From: Echinicola sp. 20G
GTDB taxonomy: Bacteria > Bacteroidota > Bacteroidia > Cytophagales > Cyclobacteriaceae
NCBI RefSeq assembly: GCF_015533855.1
Contig: NZ_AP024154.1
Coordinates: 747,001-811,000, forward strand
Direction: 5' to 3'
Length of the DNA: 64,000 nucleotides
A program made the position numbers and the translations under genes. This document shows positions 17,437 to 26,969 of this stretch, in pieces (position 1 is the first letter of the stretch; every line of letters begins with the position of its first letter). The notes below the pieces were generated by a model. That model did no database searches. It saw nothing but the letters and a program-made list of their open reading frames with translations, and had not been told where the DNA came from.

Positions 17437-20235
17437 TTACTTGATTTTTAATGCTTTATTGATAATATTTTGTTGTTCTTCAACATGCACCTTATGGTAG
17501 CCTGTTGCTGGTGAAGCACTTGCCTTTCGAGCGATAACCTCCATAGGGAAATCCCTGAACAAAGCCCTCATCATATAGGTCCAGTAGCCCATGTTTTCTG
17601 GTTCTTCCTGTACCCAAACCACTTCTTTCTGTTTGCTGAAAGATTTAACTACATCAACAATCTGATTTTTAGGAAGTGGATGCAACTGCTCTACCCTAAC
17701 GATTGCAACATCTTTCACTTTTTCCTTTTCTCTTGCCTCTATCAGATCATAATAGATTTTACCTGAACAAAGTACTACTCGCGTCACATCCTTTTCGCTT
17801 ACGGTAGTATCCGTCAAAACTTCCCTAAACCCACCTGTGGTAAATTCCTCAACAGGAGACATCACTTTAGGATGTCTCAACAAGGATTTAGGAGACATTA
17901 CAATACAAGGTTTTCTAAATTCCCAAGCCAATTGTCTTCTCAACAAATGGAAGAAGTTGGAGGGTTCTGTGATATTGGCTACCACCATATTGTATTCAGC
18001 AGAAAGTTGCAAGAACCTTTCTGGCCTAGCATTAGAGTGCTCTGGCCCTTGTCCCTCATAACCATGAGGCAACAACATCACAAGCCCGTTCATTTTCTGC
18101 CACTTGGACTCACCAGAACTGATAAACTGGTCAATCATCGTCTGGGCACCATTGGCAAAATCACCAAATTGTGCCTCCCAGATGGTCAATGAATCTGGAT
18201 TGGCCATGGCATATCCATATTCAAATCCCAATACTGCATATTCAGAAAGTAAGGAGTTATAAATATGGAATTGACCTTTATTATCCTTTAATTCTTTTAA
18301 AGAATTGTAAGACTTACTGGTATTGGCGTCATGAAGCACCGCATGTCTGTGAGAGAAAGTACCTCTTCTACAATCCTGTCCAGTTAACCTTACTGTTTTG
18401 CCTTCCAATAGCAAAGAGCCATAAGCCAATAATTCAGCAGCCGCCCAGTTTAGGGACTTGGAATTAAAGAACATATCTTTACGCTGCTTCATTTGCACCT
18501 CAATTTGCTTAATTGGCTTAAAGCCTTTTGGCAAGGTGGTCAACGCTTCTGCTACTTTATTAACCGCTTCTTCAGAAATAAAAGTATCTGGAGATTTCTC
18601 AAAATCCTCAGGGGTAGACTTTCTAAGTTCTTTCCAGGCCTGCTCAAAAGGTGAGAAGTTATAAGGAAGTGGCTTTTCTTTCACCATATTCAACCTGTCT
18701 TGAAGCAATTGACGGAACTCTTTGTCCATCTGCTTAGCCAGCTTGGCATCTACATCCCCTCTTTCCATGAGTCTTTTATTATAGATCTCTCTTGGATTAG
18801 GATGCTTGGATATAATGTTATATAACTCAGGTTGGGTAAACTTAGGCTCATCAGATTCATTGTGGCCATGCCTTCTATAACAAACCATATCAATGAAAAT
18901 GTCCTGGTTATATTTCTGTCTGAATTCAGCAGCCAGTTTTGCCGCGAATACCACTTCTTCTGGATCATCTCCATTGACGTGGATTACAGGAGCATCTATG
19001 ATTTTGGCTACATCGGTACAGTAGATCGAGCTTCTTGCATCATCAAAGTCTGTCGTAAAACCAACCTGGTTATTGATCACAAAGTGAATGGTTCCTCCGG
19101 TGTTATAACCTTTTAGGTTAGCCATTTGCGTCACCTCATACACAATACCTTGCCCAGCCACCGCTGCATCACCATGGATCAAGATAGGAATTACCTTATC
19201 CTTGTTCCCTTCATACTGATGATCGATTTTTGCTCTTACAAACCCTTCCACTACTGGATTTACCGCTTCCAAGTGTGACGGGTTAGGAGCTAATTTCAGG
19301 TTGATCTTCTTGCTGGTAGGTGTGGTAATTTCACTGGAAAATCCCATATGGTACTTCACATCACCATCACCCATGGTAAGGTCAGGCTTGGCAGTTCCTT
19401 CAAATTCAGAGAAAATCTGCTCATAGGTTTTGCCCATGATATTGGCCAAAACATTCAATCGACCTCTGTGGGCCATACCAATCATCACTTCTTCGGCACC
19501 TAATTCCGCCCCCTTATTGATGACCGCATCCAAAAATGGGATGGTACTTTCACCACCTTCAAGGGAAAATCGCTTTTGTCCTAAATATTTGGTATGCAAG
19601 AAGTTTTCGAAGACAACCGCTTCATTCAACTTGGACAATATTCTCTTCTTCTCCTCAGCTGGAGGGTTAAAGGCCAAAGCTTCCTTTTCAATTTTTTGCC
19701 TCAACCAATCCAACATTTCCGGATCTCGAATATATAAGTATTCGAATCCCATCGAACCTTCATATATCTTTTTGAGGGCTTCTACGATTTTACTCAACTT
19801 GGCATCTCCAATACCAATTTCGTTCCCAGCCTGAAAAACCGTACTTAGGTCCGCCTCGCTCAACCCAAAATCCTCTAGGTCGATCAATGCTTTTCTATCC
19901 CTTCTTTCTCGTACTGGATTGGTCTTAGACCTTAAGTGTGCTCTGGAACGATACGCATGGATCAAAGCCCTTACCTTAATTTCCTTTGGCAATTGCTCCA
20001 TGTCCATAATAGTTCCTTTGGTCGCTAGATTGCCATTTGGTGCAGCACTCACTTGCGATGTTGAAGAAACAGCGCCTCCGTTTTCGTCTTCTCCAAACTT
20101 GGTAATGGCAAAGTCAAAGCCATCAAAAAATGTTTTCCAACTTGGTTCGATTGATTCTGGGTCCTTTTTGTAATCCTCATATAGCTCATCAATATAAGCT
20201 ACATGGGCATTGGAAATGTATGAATATTTGTCCAT
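17437..20235 (-). CDS. sucA: 2-oxoglutarate dehydrogenase E1
   Basis: Thiamine-diphosphate E1 of the 2-oxoglutarate dehydrogenase complex, which decarboxylates 2-oxoglutarate and succinylates lipoyl-E2. The 932-residue length is typical. Visible signatures: the N-terminal FDGFDFAITKF region, MIGMAHRGRLNVLANIMGK, HLEAVNPVVEG, HGDAAVAGQGIVYE, FVINNQVGFTTD, YRRHGHNESDEP and GQDCRRGTFSHRHAVLHD. It is the first gene of sucA-sucB-lpd, and a -7-like element lies 21-28 nt upstream of the ATG. The short distance implies a very short leader if that element is real. Confidence 0.97.
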   Translation of the reverse strand: MDKYSYISNAHVAYIDELYEDYKKDPESIEPSWKTFFDGFDFAITKFGEDENGGAVSSTSQVSAAPNGNLATKGTIMDMEQLPKEIKVRALIHAYRSRAHLRSKTNPVRERRDRKALIDLEDFGLSEADLSTVFQAGNEIGIGDAKLSKIVEALKKIYEGSMGFEYLYIRDPEMLDWLRQKIEKEALAFNPPAEEKKRILSKLNEAVVFENFLHTKYLGQKRFSLEGGESTIPFLDAVINKGAELGAEEVMIGMAHRGRLNVLANIMGKTYEQIFSEFEGTAKPDLTMGDGDVKYHMGFSSEITTPTSKKINLKLAPNPSHLEAVNPVVEGFVRAKIDHQYEGNKDKVIPILIHGDAAVAGQGIVYEVTQMANLKGYNTGGTIHFVINNQVGFTTDFDDARSSIYCTDVAKIIDAPVIHVNGDDPEEVVFAAKLAAEFRQKYNQDIFIDMVCYRRHGHNESDEPKFTQPELYNIISKHPNPREIYNKRLMERGDVDAKLAKQMDKEFRQLLQDRLNMVKEKPLPYNFSPFEQAWKELRKSTPEDFEKSPDTFISEEAVNKVAEALTTLPKGFKPIKQIEVQMKQRKDMFFNSKSLNWAAAELLAYGSLLLEGKTVRLTGQDCRRGTFSHRHAVLHDANTSKSYNSLKELKDNKGQFHIYNSLLSEYAVLGFEYGYAMANPDSLTIWEAQFGDFANGAQTMIDQFISSGESKWQKMNGLVMLLPHGYEGQGPEHSNARPERFLQLSAEYNMVVANITEPSNFFHLLRRQLAWEFRKPCIVMSPKSLLRHPKVMSPVEEFTTGGFREVLTDTTVSEKDVTRVVLCSGKIYYDLIEAREKEKVKDVAIVRVEQLHPLPKNQIVDVVKSFSKQKEVVWVQEEPENMGYWTYMMRALFRDFPMEVIARKASASPATGYHKVHVEEQQNIINKALKIK

Positions 20236-20255
20236 GTTTTGATTATTTCGATACG

Positions 20256-20263
20256 CAAATATA
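20256..20263 (-). promoter_or_regulatory. Candidate -7 element for sucA
   Basis: The minus strand reads TATATTTG (TAnnTTTG), 21-28 nt upstream of the sucA ATG. Confidence 0.4.
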
Positions 20264-20486
20264 TATACTTATGAATTTTTAATAAAACTGCTTATTCGCC
20301 TAAACAAATAAAACTGATTTTCAATGACATTTGTTTTTATTCACAAAACTATACTTGCATTTTCGTTGATTCTTATTGAAATAAATTTGGTTTTTGTATG
20401 ATTTCAAAATGTGGTTTGGCAGACATGTTATCGAATGGATCATTTATAAGTTTAAATCATCAATTTTTACTAAAGAAAATGTCTTA

Positions 20487-21302
20487 TCAAGGCGTGTAAT
20501 TGAATGAAAGCGGGTCTTCATATTTAAACATAAAGCCCTCATCTTGGATTTTTCGGGAAGAAACTTGTTTCCAATCAGCGCGCTCGCTTTGATCATAACT
20601 TGCTGGTGGATCAAAACCCAGTTCTTTAGCGTTCATTTCATAAACGGCTTTCTTCTTAGGATGCAAGGGACTTACACCATTGAAAATCTCATCCCATAAA
20701 TTATTGGCAACTACAAACTCAATAAGTCTTACCGCATCCTCTTGATGAATATAATTGACTGGAGGATGTCCTGTTACATTGGTCTTTCCTGAAAAATATT
20801 TTCCAGGAATTCTGTCCAACCCTAGTAATCCCCCTAAGCGAATGATGGTAAGCGAATAACTTTTATCTTTGGTTAAGATACTCTCAGCTTCCAACAATGT
20901 CATGTTCACTGTCTCTTTTCCAATCAATTTTTCCGTTTCATCCACCTCTCTATTAACATCCGGATACACAGAAGTAGCACTGGTATAAATGACACTTTTT
21001 ACATTTGATTGTTGTATGAGGGCTTTTAGGAATTTGATTTGCTCAGGATGAAAAGTATCGGGCAAAGTTCTTCTTTTGGGAGGGATATTTATAATGACTA
21101 GATCAGCATCAAAAAGTTTTTGAAACCCACTTCCAACAGGATGAGGTTCTAATTTTAAGCATACGGCGTTAACTCCTTCTTTTTCCAGCAGTTTTTGTTT
21201 CTCTACTGAAGTAGTACTACCAATTACCTCATGCCCCTTGCCAATAAGAAACTTTGCTAGGGGAAGGCCGAGCCATCCTAGGCCAATTATACTGATCTTC
21301 AT
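20487..21302 (-). CDS. NAD(P)-binding epimerase/dehydratase-like protein (YeeZ type)
   Basis: A 271-residue cytoplasmic Rossmann protein. The nucleotide-binding loop GLGWLGLPLAKFLIGKGH is at the very N terminus. The IIRLGGLLGLDR and PVNYIHQEDAVRLIEFV segments are typical of the atypical extended SDR group that includes YeeZ. The canonical catalytic YxxxK is not evident: the segment reads YTSATSVYPD. Substrate and pathway are unknown. It appears monocistronic, between the sucA leader and a terminator belonging to the hydroxylase gene. Confidence 0.72.
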   Translation of the reverse strand: MKISIIGLGWLGLPLAKFLIGKGHEVIGSTTSVEKQKLLEKEGVNAVCLKLEPHPVGSGFQKLFDADLVIINIPPKRRTLPDTFHPEQIKFLKALIQQSNVKSVIYTSATSVYPDVNREVDETEKLIGKETVNMTLLEAESILTKDKSYSLTIIRLGGLLGLDRIPGKYFSGKTNVTGHPPVNYIHQEDAVRLIEFVVANNLWDEIFNGVSPLHPKKKAVYEMNAKELGFDPPASYDQSERADWKQVSSRKIQDEGFMFKYEDPLSFNYTP

Positions 21303-21356
21303 CTATTTTGGTATTTTGGGTTGATCAACTCCACTCTAAAATAACTGTTTTTGTCC

Positions 21357-21390
21357 ATAAAAAAGCCTTCCTCCAAAAGGAAGAAGGCTT
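21357..21390 (-). terminator. Intrinsic terminator of the hydroxylase-like gene
   Basis: An 8-bp stem, AAGCCTTC (21363-21370) with GAAGGCTT (21383-21390), is followed by a T run on the minus strand. It lies 5 nt past the stop codon. Confidence 0.75.
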
Positions 21391-21395
21391 TCATC

Positions 21396-22025
21396 TTATT
21401 TATCTTTCTTAGGCATTGTACCTAAAACAACATCCCAAAGAGGTGAACTTACCCCAAATGCAACATCAGGATCCTTATAGTGATGAATGGCATGGTTAAC
21501 CCAAAGGATTTTCAAGAAATTCTTTGGTGGCTGGAAAGCGTGAACCACATAATGCACCCCAAGGTACAGCGCATAGCCAATCAAAAAACCTGGCAAGAAA
21601 TAGAAAGCATAATCACCCATAATAAAGGTAAACACAAAATAAAAGATGCAGGCATATAAGCCACTGATAAAAGGAGGCATAGCCAAACGATCTTTGTCCT
21701 TGGGATAATCATGATGGACCCCGTGCACAGAATACTGTAATTTATCTTTCAGTTTGGTATTAGGCACCATGTGAAAGAAATACTTATGCATCAAATATTC
21801 CACAAGAGTAAAAGCCAATAGACCAATCAACAATACTATTAATCCTATCAAAACCGGAATCGTAGTAGTAGTCAATCCATAGTAAAACGAAACGGAACCT
21901 ATTACCAAAAACATGATAATAGGAATACTTATATGTGTTCTGGACAACTTTTCCAAAACAGGATTTTGGAACATTTGTGCGGACCCATTGTTATCAGGCC
22001 TCTCCAGTCTTCCAATTTTCTTCAT
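21396..22025 (-). CDS. Sterol desaturase/fatty acid hydroxylase superfamily membrane protein
   Basis: A 209-residue integral membrane di-iron enzyme. The histidine clusters typical of fatty-acid 2-hydroxylases are all present: LMHKYFFHMVP, HGVHHDYPKD, HYVVHAFQ and NHAIHHYKDPDVAFGVSSP. Four hydrophobic segments surround them. The layout resembles the FA2H branch, which hydroxylates acyl chains of sphingolipids, and Cytophagales are known to make sulfonolipids and sphingolipids. Lipid hydroxylation is therefore likely, but the exact substrate is inferred. It is transcribed alone, with a terminator right after the stop codon and a -7-like element about 100 nt upstream. Confidence 0.85.
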   Translation of the reverse strand: MKKIGRLERPDNNGSAQMFQNPVLEKLSRTHISIPIIMFLVIGSVSFYYGLTTTTIPVLIGLIVLLIGLLAFTLVEYLMHKYFFHMVPNTKLKDKLQYSVHGVHHDYPKDKDRLAMPPFISGLYACIFYFVFTFIMGDYAFYFLPGFLIGYALYLGVHYVVHAFQPPKNFLKILWVNHAIHHYKDPDVAFGVSSPLWDVVLGTMPKKDK

Positions 22026-22121
22026 CCTATTCTTATTTTCTAATTAATTCTTATTTCCATTAAATAACTGAAAAGCAACAGCTTAATACGCAAACTAGGC
22101 TGAAACTTTTAAAATTCCCCA

Positions 22122-22129
22122 CAAATTTA
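22122..22129 (-). promoter_or_regulatory. Candidate -7 element for the hydroxylase-like gene
   Basis: The minus strand reads TAAATTTG (TAnnTTTG), 97-104 nt upstream of the ATG at 22025. Confidence 0.35.
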
Positions 22130-22183
22130 ACGGAATGATTTCAAAAGGAGATATTCTTTTGAGGAAATAATGATTAAAATCAC

Positions 22184-23323
22184 CTATTTGGAAAGAGAAA
22201 GGGTTTTCTCTATGGTCTTTTTATAAAACGCCTCATACCTCGGCAATATGTTTGAAACATCAAATTCTTTTGCCCTGGCCAAAGCTCTTTTTTTAAACCC
22301 AGGTAAGTTCTTATCAGAAAGGATATGTAAGGCCTTTTCAGTCAAACCTTTGATATCCCCAACATCGCATGCAAAGCCCGTTACTCCATCAATGTTCAAT
22401 TCAGGTATCCCTCCAGCATTAGAAGACAATACTGGAACCTCACAGGCCATCGCCTCCAGTGCCGCTAAGCCAAAACTCTCTTTCTCAGAAGGAATCAAAA
22501 ACAAGTCAGCCACTGAAAGCACTTCTTCCACGGCCTCCAATTTCCCTAAGAAACGGGTATCTTCACAAGTCCCCAACTCTCTACAAAGGCGCTCCATCTT
22601 ATCTCGTTCAGGCCCATCTCCTACCAATAACAGCTTTGAAGGAACAACTTTCCGCACTTCATAAAATACTTGAATAACATCCTCTACCCGCTTTACTTTC
22701 CTAAAGTTGGAAGTGTGCACCAATAGTTTTTCGTCATTTGGACATATTGCCCTCTTGAAATGCTCCTTTTTCTGTTTCTTGAAGCGATCCAGATCAATAA
22801 AGTTTGGAATCACCTCTATGCCATTCTTAATATCAAAATGCTCGTAGGTAGCTTGCTTCAAATCTTCCGACACCGCAGTGACACCATCTGACTCGTTGAT
22901 ACTGAATGTAACCACTGGTTCATAACTGGGGTCTTTTCCCACCAAAGTGATGTCAGTACCATGTAAGGTGGTAACCACAGGTATTTCTATTCCTTGGCTT
23001 TTCAAAATCTGCTTGGCCATGTAAGCAGCCGAAGCATGAGGAATAGCGTAATGGACATGTAGCAAGTCCAATTCCTCATATTTGACGACATTCACCATTT
23101 TACTGGCCAAGGCCAATTCATAAGGTGCATGTTCAAATAATGGATAACTCTTTATATCTACTTCGTGATAGAATAAATTCTCACTGAAAAAGTCCAACCT
23201 GGTAGGCTGTCTGTATGTTACAAAATGAACCTGATGTCCTTCTTTTGCAAGGGCTTTCCCCAATTCTGTGGCCACTACGCCACTCCCACCAAAAGTGGGG
23301 TAACAGACAATTCCGATTTTCAT
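22184..23323 (-). CDS. bshA: N-acetyl-alpha-D-glucosaminyl L-malate synthase
   Basis: BshA is a GT4 glycosyltransferase that joins GlcNAc from UDP-GlcNAc to L-malate, the first step of bacillithiol synthesis. The 379-residue protein begins MKIGIVCYPTFGGSGVVATELG, split here as a GGSG nucleotide loop followed by VATELGKALA. It contains HVHYAIPHASAAYMAK and VVTTLHGTDITLVG, characteristic of BshA. The C-terminal sugar-nucleotide site reads PSEKESFGLAALEAMACEVP. bshB and bshC are not in the window. It is unrelated to its neighbours and probably transcribed alone. Confidence 0.93.
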   Translation of the reverse strand: MKIGIVCYPTFGGSGVVATELGKALAKEGHQVHFVTYRQPTRLDFFSENLFYHEVDIKSYPLFEHAPYELALASKMVNVVKYEELDLLHVHYAIPHASAAYMAKQILKSQGIEIPVVTTLHGTDITLVGKDPSYEPVVTFSINESDGVTAVSEDLKQATYEHFDIKNGIEVIPNFIDLDRFKKQKKEHFKRAICPNDEKLLVHTSNFRKVKRVEDVIQVFYEVRKVVPSKLLLVGDGPERDKMERLCRELGTCEDTRFLGKLEAVEEVLSVADLFLIPSEKESFGLAALEAMACEVPVLSSNAGGIPELNIDGVTGFACDVGDIKGLTEKALHILSDKNLPGFKKRALARAKEFDVSNILPRYEAFYKKTIEKTLSLSK

Positions 23324-23418
23324 GTTTTCTTTACTTAAAAAAAGCTACTTTTTTAAATTTAGAAGCTATAACCACTAAGGTTTCATTTTTGTTCAATATG
23401 CGTATAATTTTTCTAAAC

Positions 23419-26370
23419 CTATCGGATGGATTGATAAATTACATCGTGAATATCAGTTCTGATATTATCCCTCAACAAAGAATTATTGCTTGCATTGGGA
23501 TAAACTCTATTGGATAAGAACACATAGATCAAATCATTATCAGGGTCTGCCCATACAGCGGTCCCAGTGAATCCAGTATGCCCAAAACTGTTTTTAGAGG
23601 CCAATTTTCCAGCAGATCCTCCTTTATCAATTTCTGGCTCAGGCTTGTCCCATCCCCAGGCCCGCCTGCTTTCCTTTGACTGTCGTTTCGTAAACTGTTT
23701 TACGGTTTTTGGATCAATTAGGTTCACACCACCGTAATGCCCATCCTGCAGCATCATCTGCATCATCACAGCCAGATCATGCGCTGTCCCAAACAATCCA
23801 GCATGACCAGCAACCCCTCCATACATGGCGGCCCCGGGATCATGAACCGTACCACGAATCACTTCATGCCTGAAAATCATATCGTTCTCAGTTGGGGCAA
23901 TTCTTTCAATTGGAAATTTTTGTAAAGGCAAATAGGTTAAAGTATATAAACCTAATGGCTGATAAAAGTTCTGCTCTAAAAATTCATTCATCGGTTGATT
24001 CACCATCTTTTCTATCAACCGATGCAGCATGTACATGCCCAAATCTGAATATTTATAATCGTATTTTTTTTTGCCATACGGTAGTTTTCTCAATTCAGAA
24101 TCAACCGTCCACTTCCAAACACTGTCAGGCAAAGCATCCATAGCATACATTCCATTGGCAACTTTCACATTAAATCCAGGGCCTGGCTGACTCCTATAAT
24201 AGGCCTGATCCCATTCCTTTCCATTTATGGTTTTAGTATAGTGAGGAATCCATGGAAGCAGCCCTGCTTCATGTGTCATAATATCCTTGATCACCAGCTT
24301 GGCCATGTTTGAGCCATTAAGCTCTAACAAATAATCCCCAATTGGCCTGTTGATATCGATCAAGCCCCTACTGTTCAAAAACATGATCGCTTGTGTTGTG
24401 GCCATTACTTTTGTAATGGAGGCTAAATCATAAATAGTTTCGGTAGTAACAACTTTGGAACGGTCATAATCCAAGTAACCATAGGCCTTCTCAAACACCA
24501 CTTTTCCATTTTTAGCCACCAAAACACACGCTCCAGGGGTAGATTTACTCCTTATGGCACCGTTGATAATATCATCAATTTTATTGAGTTGTCGACTATC
24601 CATCCCTACTGTTTCAGGACTGCTATAACCTAAGCGATCTTTAGCTTCATAGGAAAGGTCAGTTCCTGCCTTCAACGAACTGCTAACAGTAGCAGGGAGG
24701 CTTCCATTCACCCCTCTTGCCCCAAAGATTACCTGAGGAGCCAACTTTTCTGTGTATTCATTTTCCTCATAAGCCACCAGGACATGAGGCATGTCATCCA
24801 AGTATTTTGCGGCATATGCATTTCCAAAAAGCACAGTGATCACGTTGTACTTTTCACTGAGGTTTTTGATAAAGAACATATCGCTTTCTTTAATCCCAAA
24901 ATTTCTTCTGGGACTGTTGCTTACGTTCATCACACCTACTACGATAGTATTGTAATCTTTCAGATTTTCTTCTAATGCTCTGTAATTAGCGTTATTGCTA
25001 TTTCTGGCCAACCTGAAATGATGAAATTCACCATATTTATCCAAATATTTCTGAAAGGTCTCTCCTCCATCCCCAAGGGTAATAGAGGCCATCTTTAACA
25101 AATCCTGATTTCTGATAGGCAGAAATCCCTCCTCATTGGCCGTAAGGGTCATGGATCCGGCATATAACTTTTCAATCAATGCTTGGGTATCATAAGTGCT
25201 TATTCTCTCCACCAATTTATCCGTATTGATTTTTTGAGGCTTACTAAGCCCAGCCCAATATTTAGCTCTCAAAATCTTCCTGATCCTTCCATCAATCTCT
25301 TCCTGGCTGATCCTACCATCTTCGACTGCCTGTAAAATAAGCTGTTTGGATTTGGGTACATCCTCAGCATACAACAAAATATCATTCCCTGCCAAAAGTG
25401 CCAGCAAATCTACTTCCCCGGGCTTGTGGAGATTGCTGACGCCTTTCATATTCAATGCATCTGTGAAAACAAGCCCTTTAAATCCAAGGTCTTTTTTAAG
25501 TAAATCAGTTACCACACCTTTTGTAAGGGTTGTTGGCATTGAAGCTGTAGTACCCAAACTTGGCGTGTGCAAATGGGCAACCATGACACTCATCAGGTCT
25601 TCTCTGATCAGCTGCCTATAAGGATAAAGGTCGACTTCCTTAATATGATCTTTTGTTTTAATGATTACCGGGGTGGTATAATGAGAATCCGAATTTGTAT
25701 CTCCATGGCCTGGAAAATGTTTGGCGTTAGCAATTACTCCATGCTCCTGCAAGCCCTTCATGTAGGCCACAGACTTTCTGGCCACTCTTTCCTTTTCCTC
25801 TCCGAAAGCCCGGTACCCAATCACTGGATTATCAGGATTCGAGTTGATGTCCACTACTGGGGCAAAGTTGATGTGCATTCCCAGCTCCTTGAACTGATGA
25901 GCTATCTCTGTACCCATCTGATATATCAGCTCGTCATCCTCAATGGCTCCCAGCGTCATCTGTTTTGGAAACTGCAAAACACTATCCAGTCGCATACTCA
26001 CCCCCCACTCTGCATCCATGGCTATAAAAAGTGGAGTCTTGGAAATTGATTGATAGTAATTGGTCAGGTTGGCCTGCCTGACAGGCCCTCCTTGGAAAAA
26101 TATCAATCCGCCCAATTGTTCTTCTTTGATAAGCTTGCTGATTGCTTGCTTGTGCTCTTCCCCCCGATTGGAGTAAGCTGCTACCATAAAAAGTTGACCT
26201 AAACGCTCCTCAAATGATAAGCTATTGAAAACACTGTCCACCCATCGGTTTTGAGCCAGAATATCTTTAGTGCTAAAAGGATCATTAGGGATATCAAATT
26301 TAGGAAAGCCATTGCTAACAGTTACTTCCAGGATGATCAATAAAATGGCCATCCAAACTTTTTGAATCAT
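23419..26370 (-). CDS. Fusion of GH3 (NagZ-like) beta-N-acetylglucosaminidase and beta-lactamase-family serine hydrolase
   Basis: A 983-residue exported protein with an N-terminal signal (about 1-20). Residues about 50-390 form a glycoside hydrolase 3 domain with the NagZ signature KHFPGHGDTNSDSH (217-230) and likely nucleophile Asp304 in VFTDALNMKG. A linker and a GH3 C-terminal-like domain follow. From about 600 to the end there is a class C beta-lactamase-fold hydrolase: SITK near residue 648, YSDLG in place of YSN, and GHTGFTG near the C terminus. The pairing suggests cleavage of both glycan and peptide or ester bonds in peptidoglycan fragments in the periplasm. Such fusions are known in Bacteroidota. 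It is divergent from the mutL operon. Confidence 0.9.
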   Translation of the reverse strand: MIQKVWMAILLIILEVTVSNGFPKFDIPNDPFSTKDILAQNRWVDSVFNSLSFEERLGQLFMVAAYSNRGEEHKQAISKLIKEEQLGGLIFFQGGPVRQANLTNYYQSISKTPLFIAMDAEWGVSMRLDSVLQFPKQMTLGAIEDDELIYQMGTEIAHQFKELGMHINFAPVVDINSNPDNPVIGYRAFGEEKERVARKSVAYMKGLQEHGVIANAKHFPGHGDTNSDSHYTTPVIIKTKDHIKEVDLYPYRQLIREDLMSVMVAHLHTPSLGTTASMPTTLTKGVVTDLLKKDLGFKGLVFTDALNMKGVSNLHKPGEVDLLALLAGNDILLYAEDVPKSKQLILQAVEDGRISQEEIDGRIRKILRAKYWAGLSKPQKINTDKLVERISTYDTQALIEKLYAGSMTLTANEEGFLPIRNQDLLKMASITLGDGGETFQKYLDKYGEFHHFRLARNSNNANYRALEENLKDYNTIVVGVMNVSNSPRRNFGIKESDMFFIKNLSEKYNVITVLFGNAYAAKYLDDMPHVLVAYEENEYTEKLAPQVIFGARGVNGSLPATVSSSLKAGTDLSYEAKDRLGYSSPETVGMDSRQLNKIDDIINGAIRSKSTPGACVLVAKNGKVVFEKAYGYLDYDRSKVVTTETIYDLASITKVMATTQAIMFLNSRGLIDINRPIGDYLLELNGSNMAKLVIKDIMTHEAGLLPWIPHYTKTINGKEWDQAYYRSQPGPGFNVKVANGMYAMDALPDSVWKWTVDSELRKLPYGKKKYDYKYSDLGMYMLHRLIEKMVNQPMNEFLEQNFYQPLGLYTLTYLPLQKFPIERIAPTENDMIFRHEVIRGTVHDPGAAMYGGVAGHAGLFGTAHDLAVMMQMMLQDGHYGGVNLIDPKTVKQFTKRQSKESRRAWGWDKPEPEIDKGGSAGKLASKNSFGHTGFTGTAVWADPDNDLIYVFLSNRVYPNASNNSLLRDNIRTDIHDVIYQSIR

Positions 26371-26558
26371 GCGAATGTTTAATTTTTATTGCTTAAAATT
26401 TAAAATAACTTTGTAAGTGTAGTACAGTACACCGCCATTCTTCGGAGTTATTGCGAAACTTACATAAAATTAAAGCTTCTGTCTATCAAAATAGTGATGA
26501 GCAGAACCTACGTTATATTTACTAACGTATTAATGGTATAATCGAATCTAAATTCATC

Positions 26559-26969
26559 ATGAAATTTCCCTCTATATTCAGAACCGCCAGGCCTATGCGC
26601 TTTGACATTAAGCCAAGGCACTACGATCCGGTCAAAGAAGAAATTGAGCAAAGAACCTCCAGGATAAAAAGACAACTGGAAGCGGATGGGCTTATTTCTT
26701 CTGATGAGGAAATCAATGAGGCTTTTAAAAGAGATAAATCTTCTTCCATCAGAGGTGCCTTTACACAGGGTAGCCCTATAAGAAACAAACCATCAGACTT
26801 ATTCAGCAGCGCTGGGATGTTGCGTTTGATCATTTTACTTTTTCTTGTTGGGAGTATCACTGGATATCTATATTGGGGAGCAAGTGTGCTTTATATTTTA
26901 TTATATGTGGGTATTGGAATAGCAGCTGTGCTATTTTTTCTAAGATTGAAAGGCAGGGGAAATGAGTGA
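26559..26969 (+). CDS. Small membrane protein of unknown function, upstream of mutL
   Basis: A 136-residue protein that I do not recognise. The N-terminal half is charged and probably helical (VKEEIEQRTSRIKRQLEADG, then a region rich in Ser, Lys and Arg). The C-terminal half has two adjacent membrane helices (about 87-105 and 108-127), then a short basic tail. Its stop codon overlaps the mutL start by 8 nt, which indicates translational coupling and a shared transcript with mutL and the two rhomboid genes. The two-helix topology would leave both termini on the same side, probably cytoplasmic. Confidence 0.75.
   Translation: MKFPSIFRTARPMRFDIKPRHYDPVKEEIEQRTSRIKRQLEADGLISSDEEINEAFKRDKSSSIRGAFTQGSPIRNKPSDLFSSAGMLRLIILLFLVGSITGYLYWGASVLYILLYVGIGIAAVLFFLRLKGRGNE

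Noticed and set aside
21320..21329. GTTGATCAAC palindrome upstream of the YeeZ-like gene
   Set aside because: Only 10 bp and AT-rich; such palindromes occur by chance in a window of this size.
25567..26049. 160-codon ORF antisense to the GH3/beta-lactamase gene
   Set aside because: Lies fully inside an intact conserved gene and shows no family resemblance.
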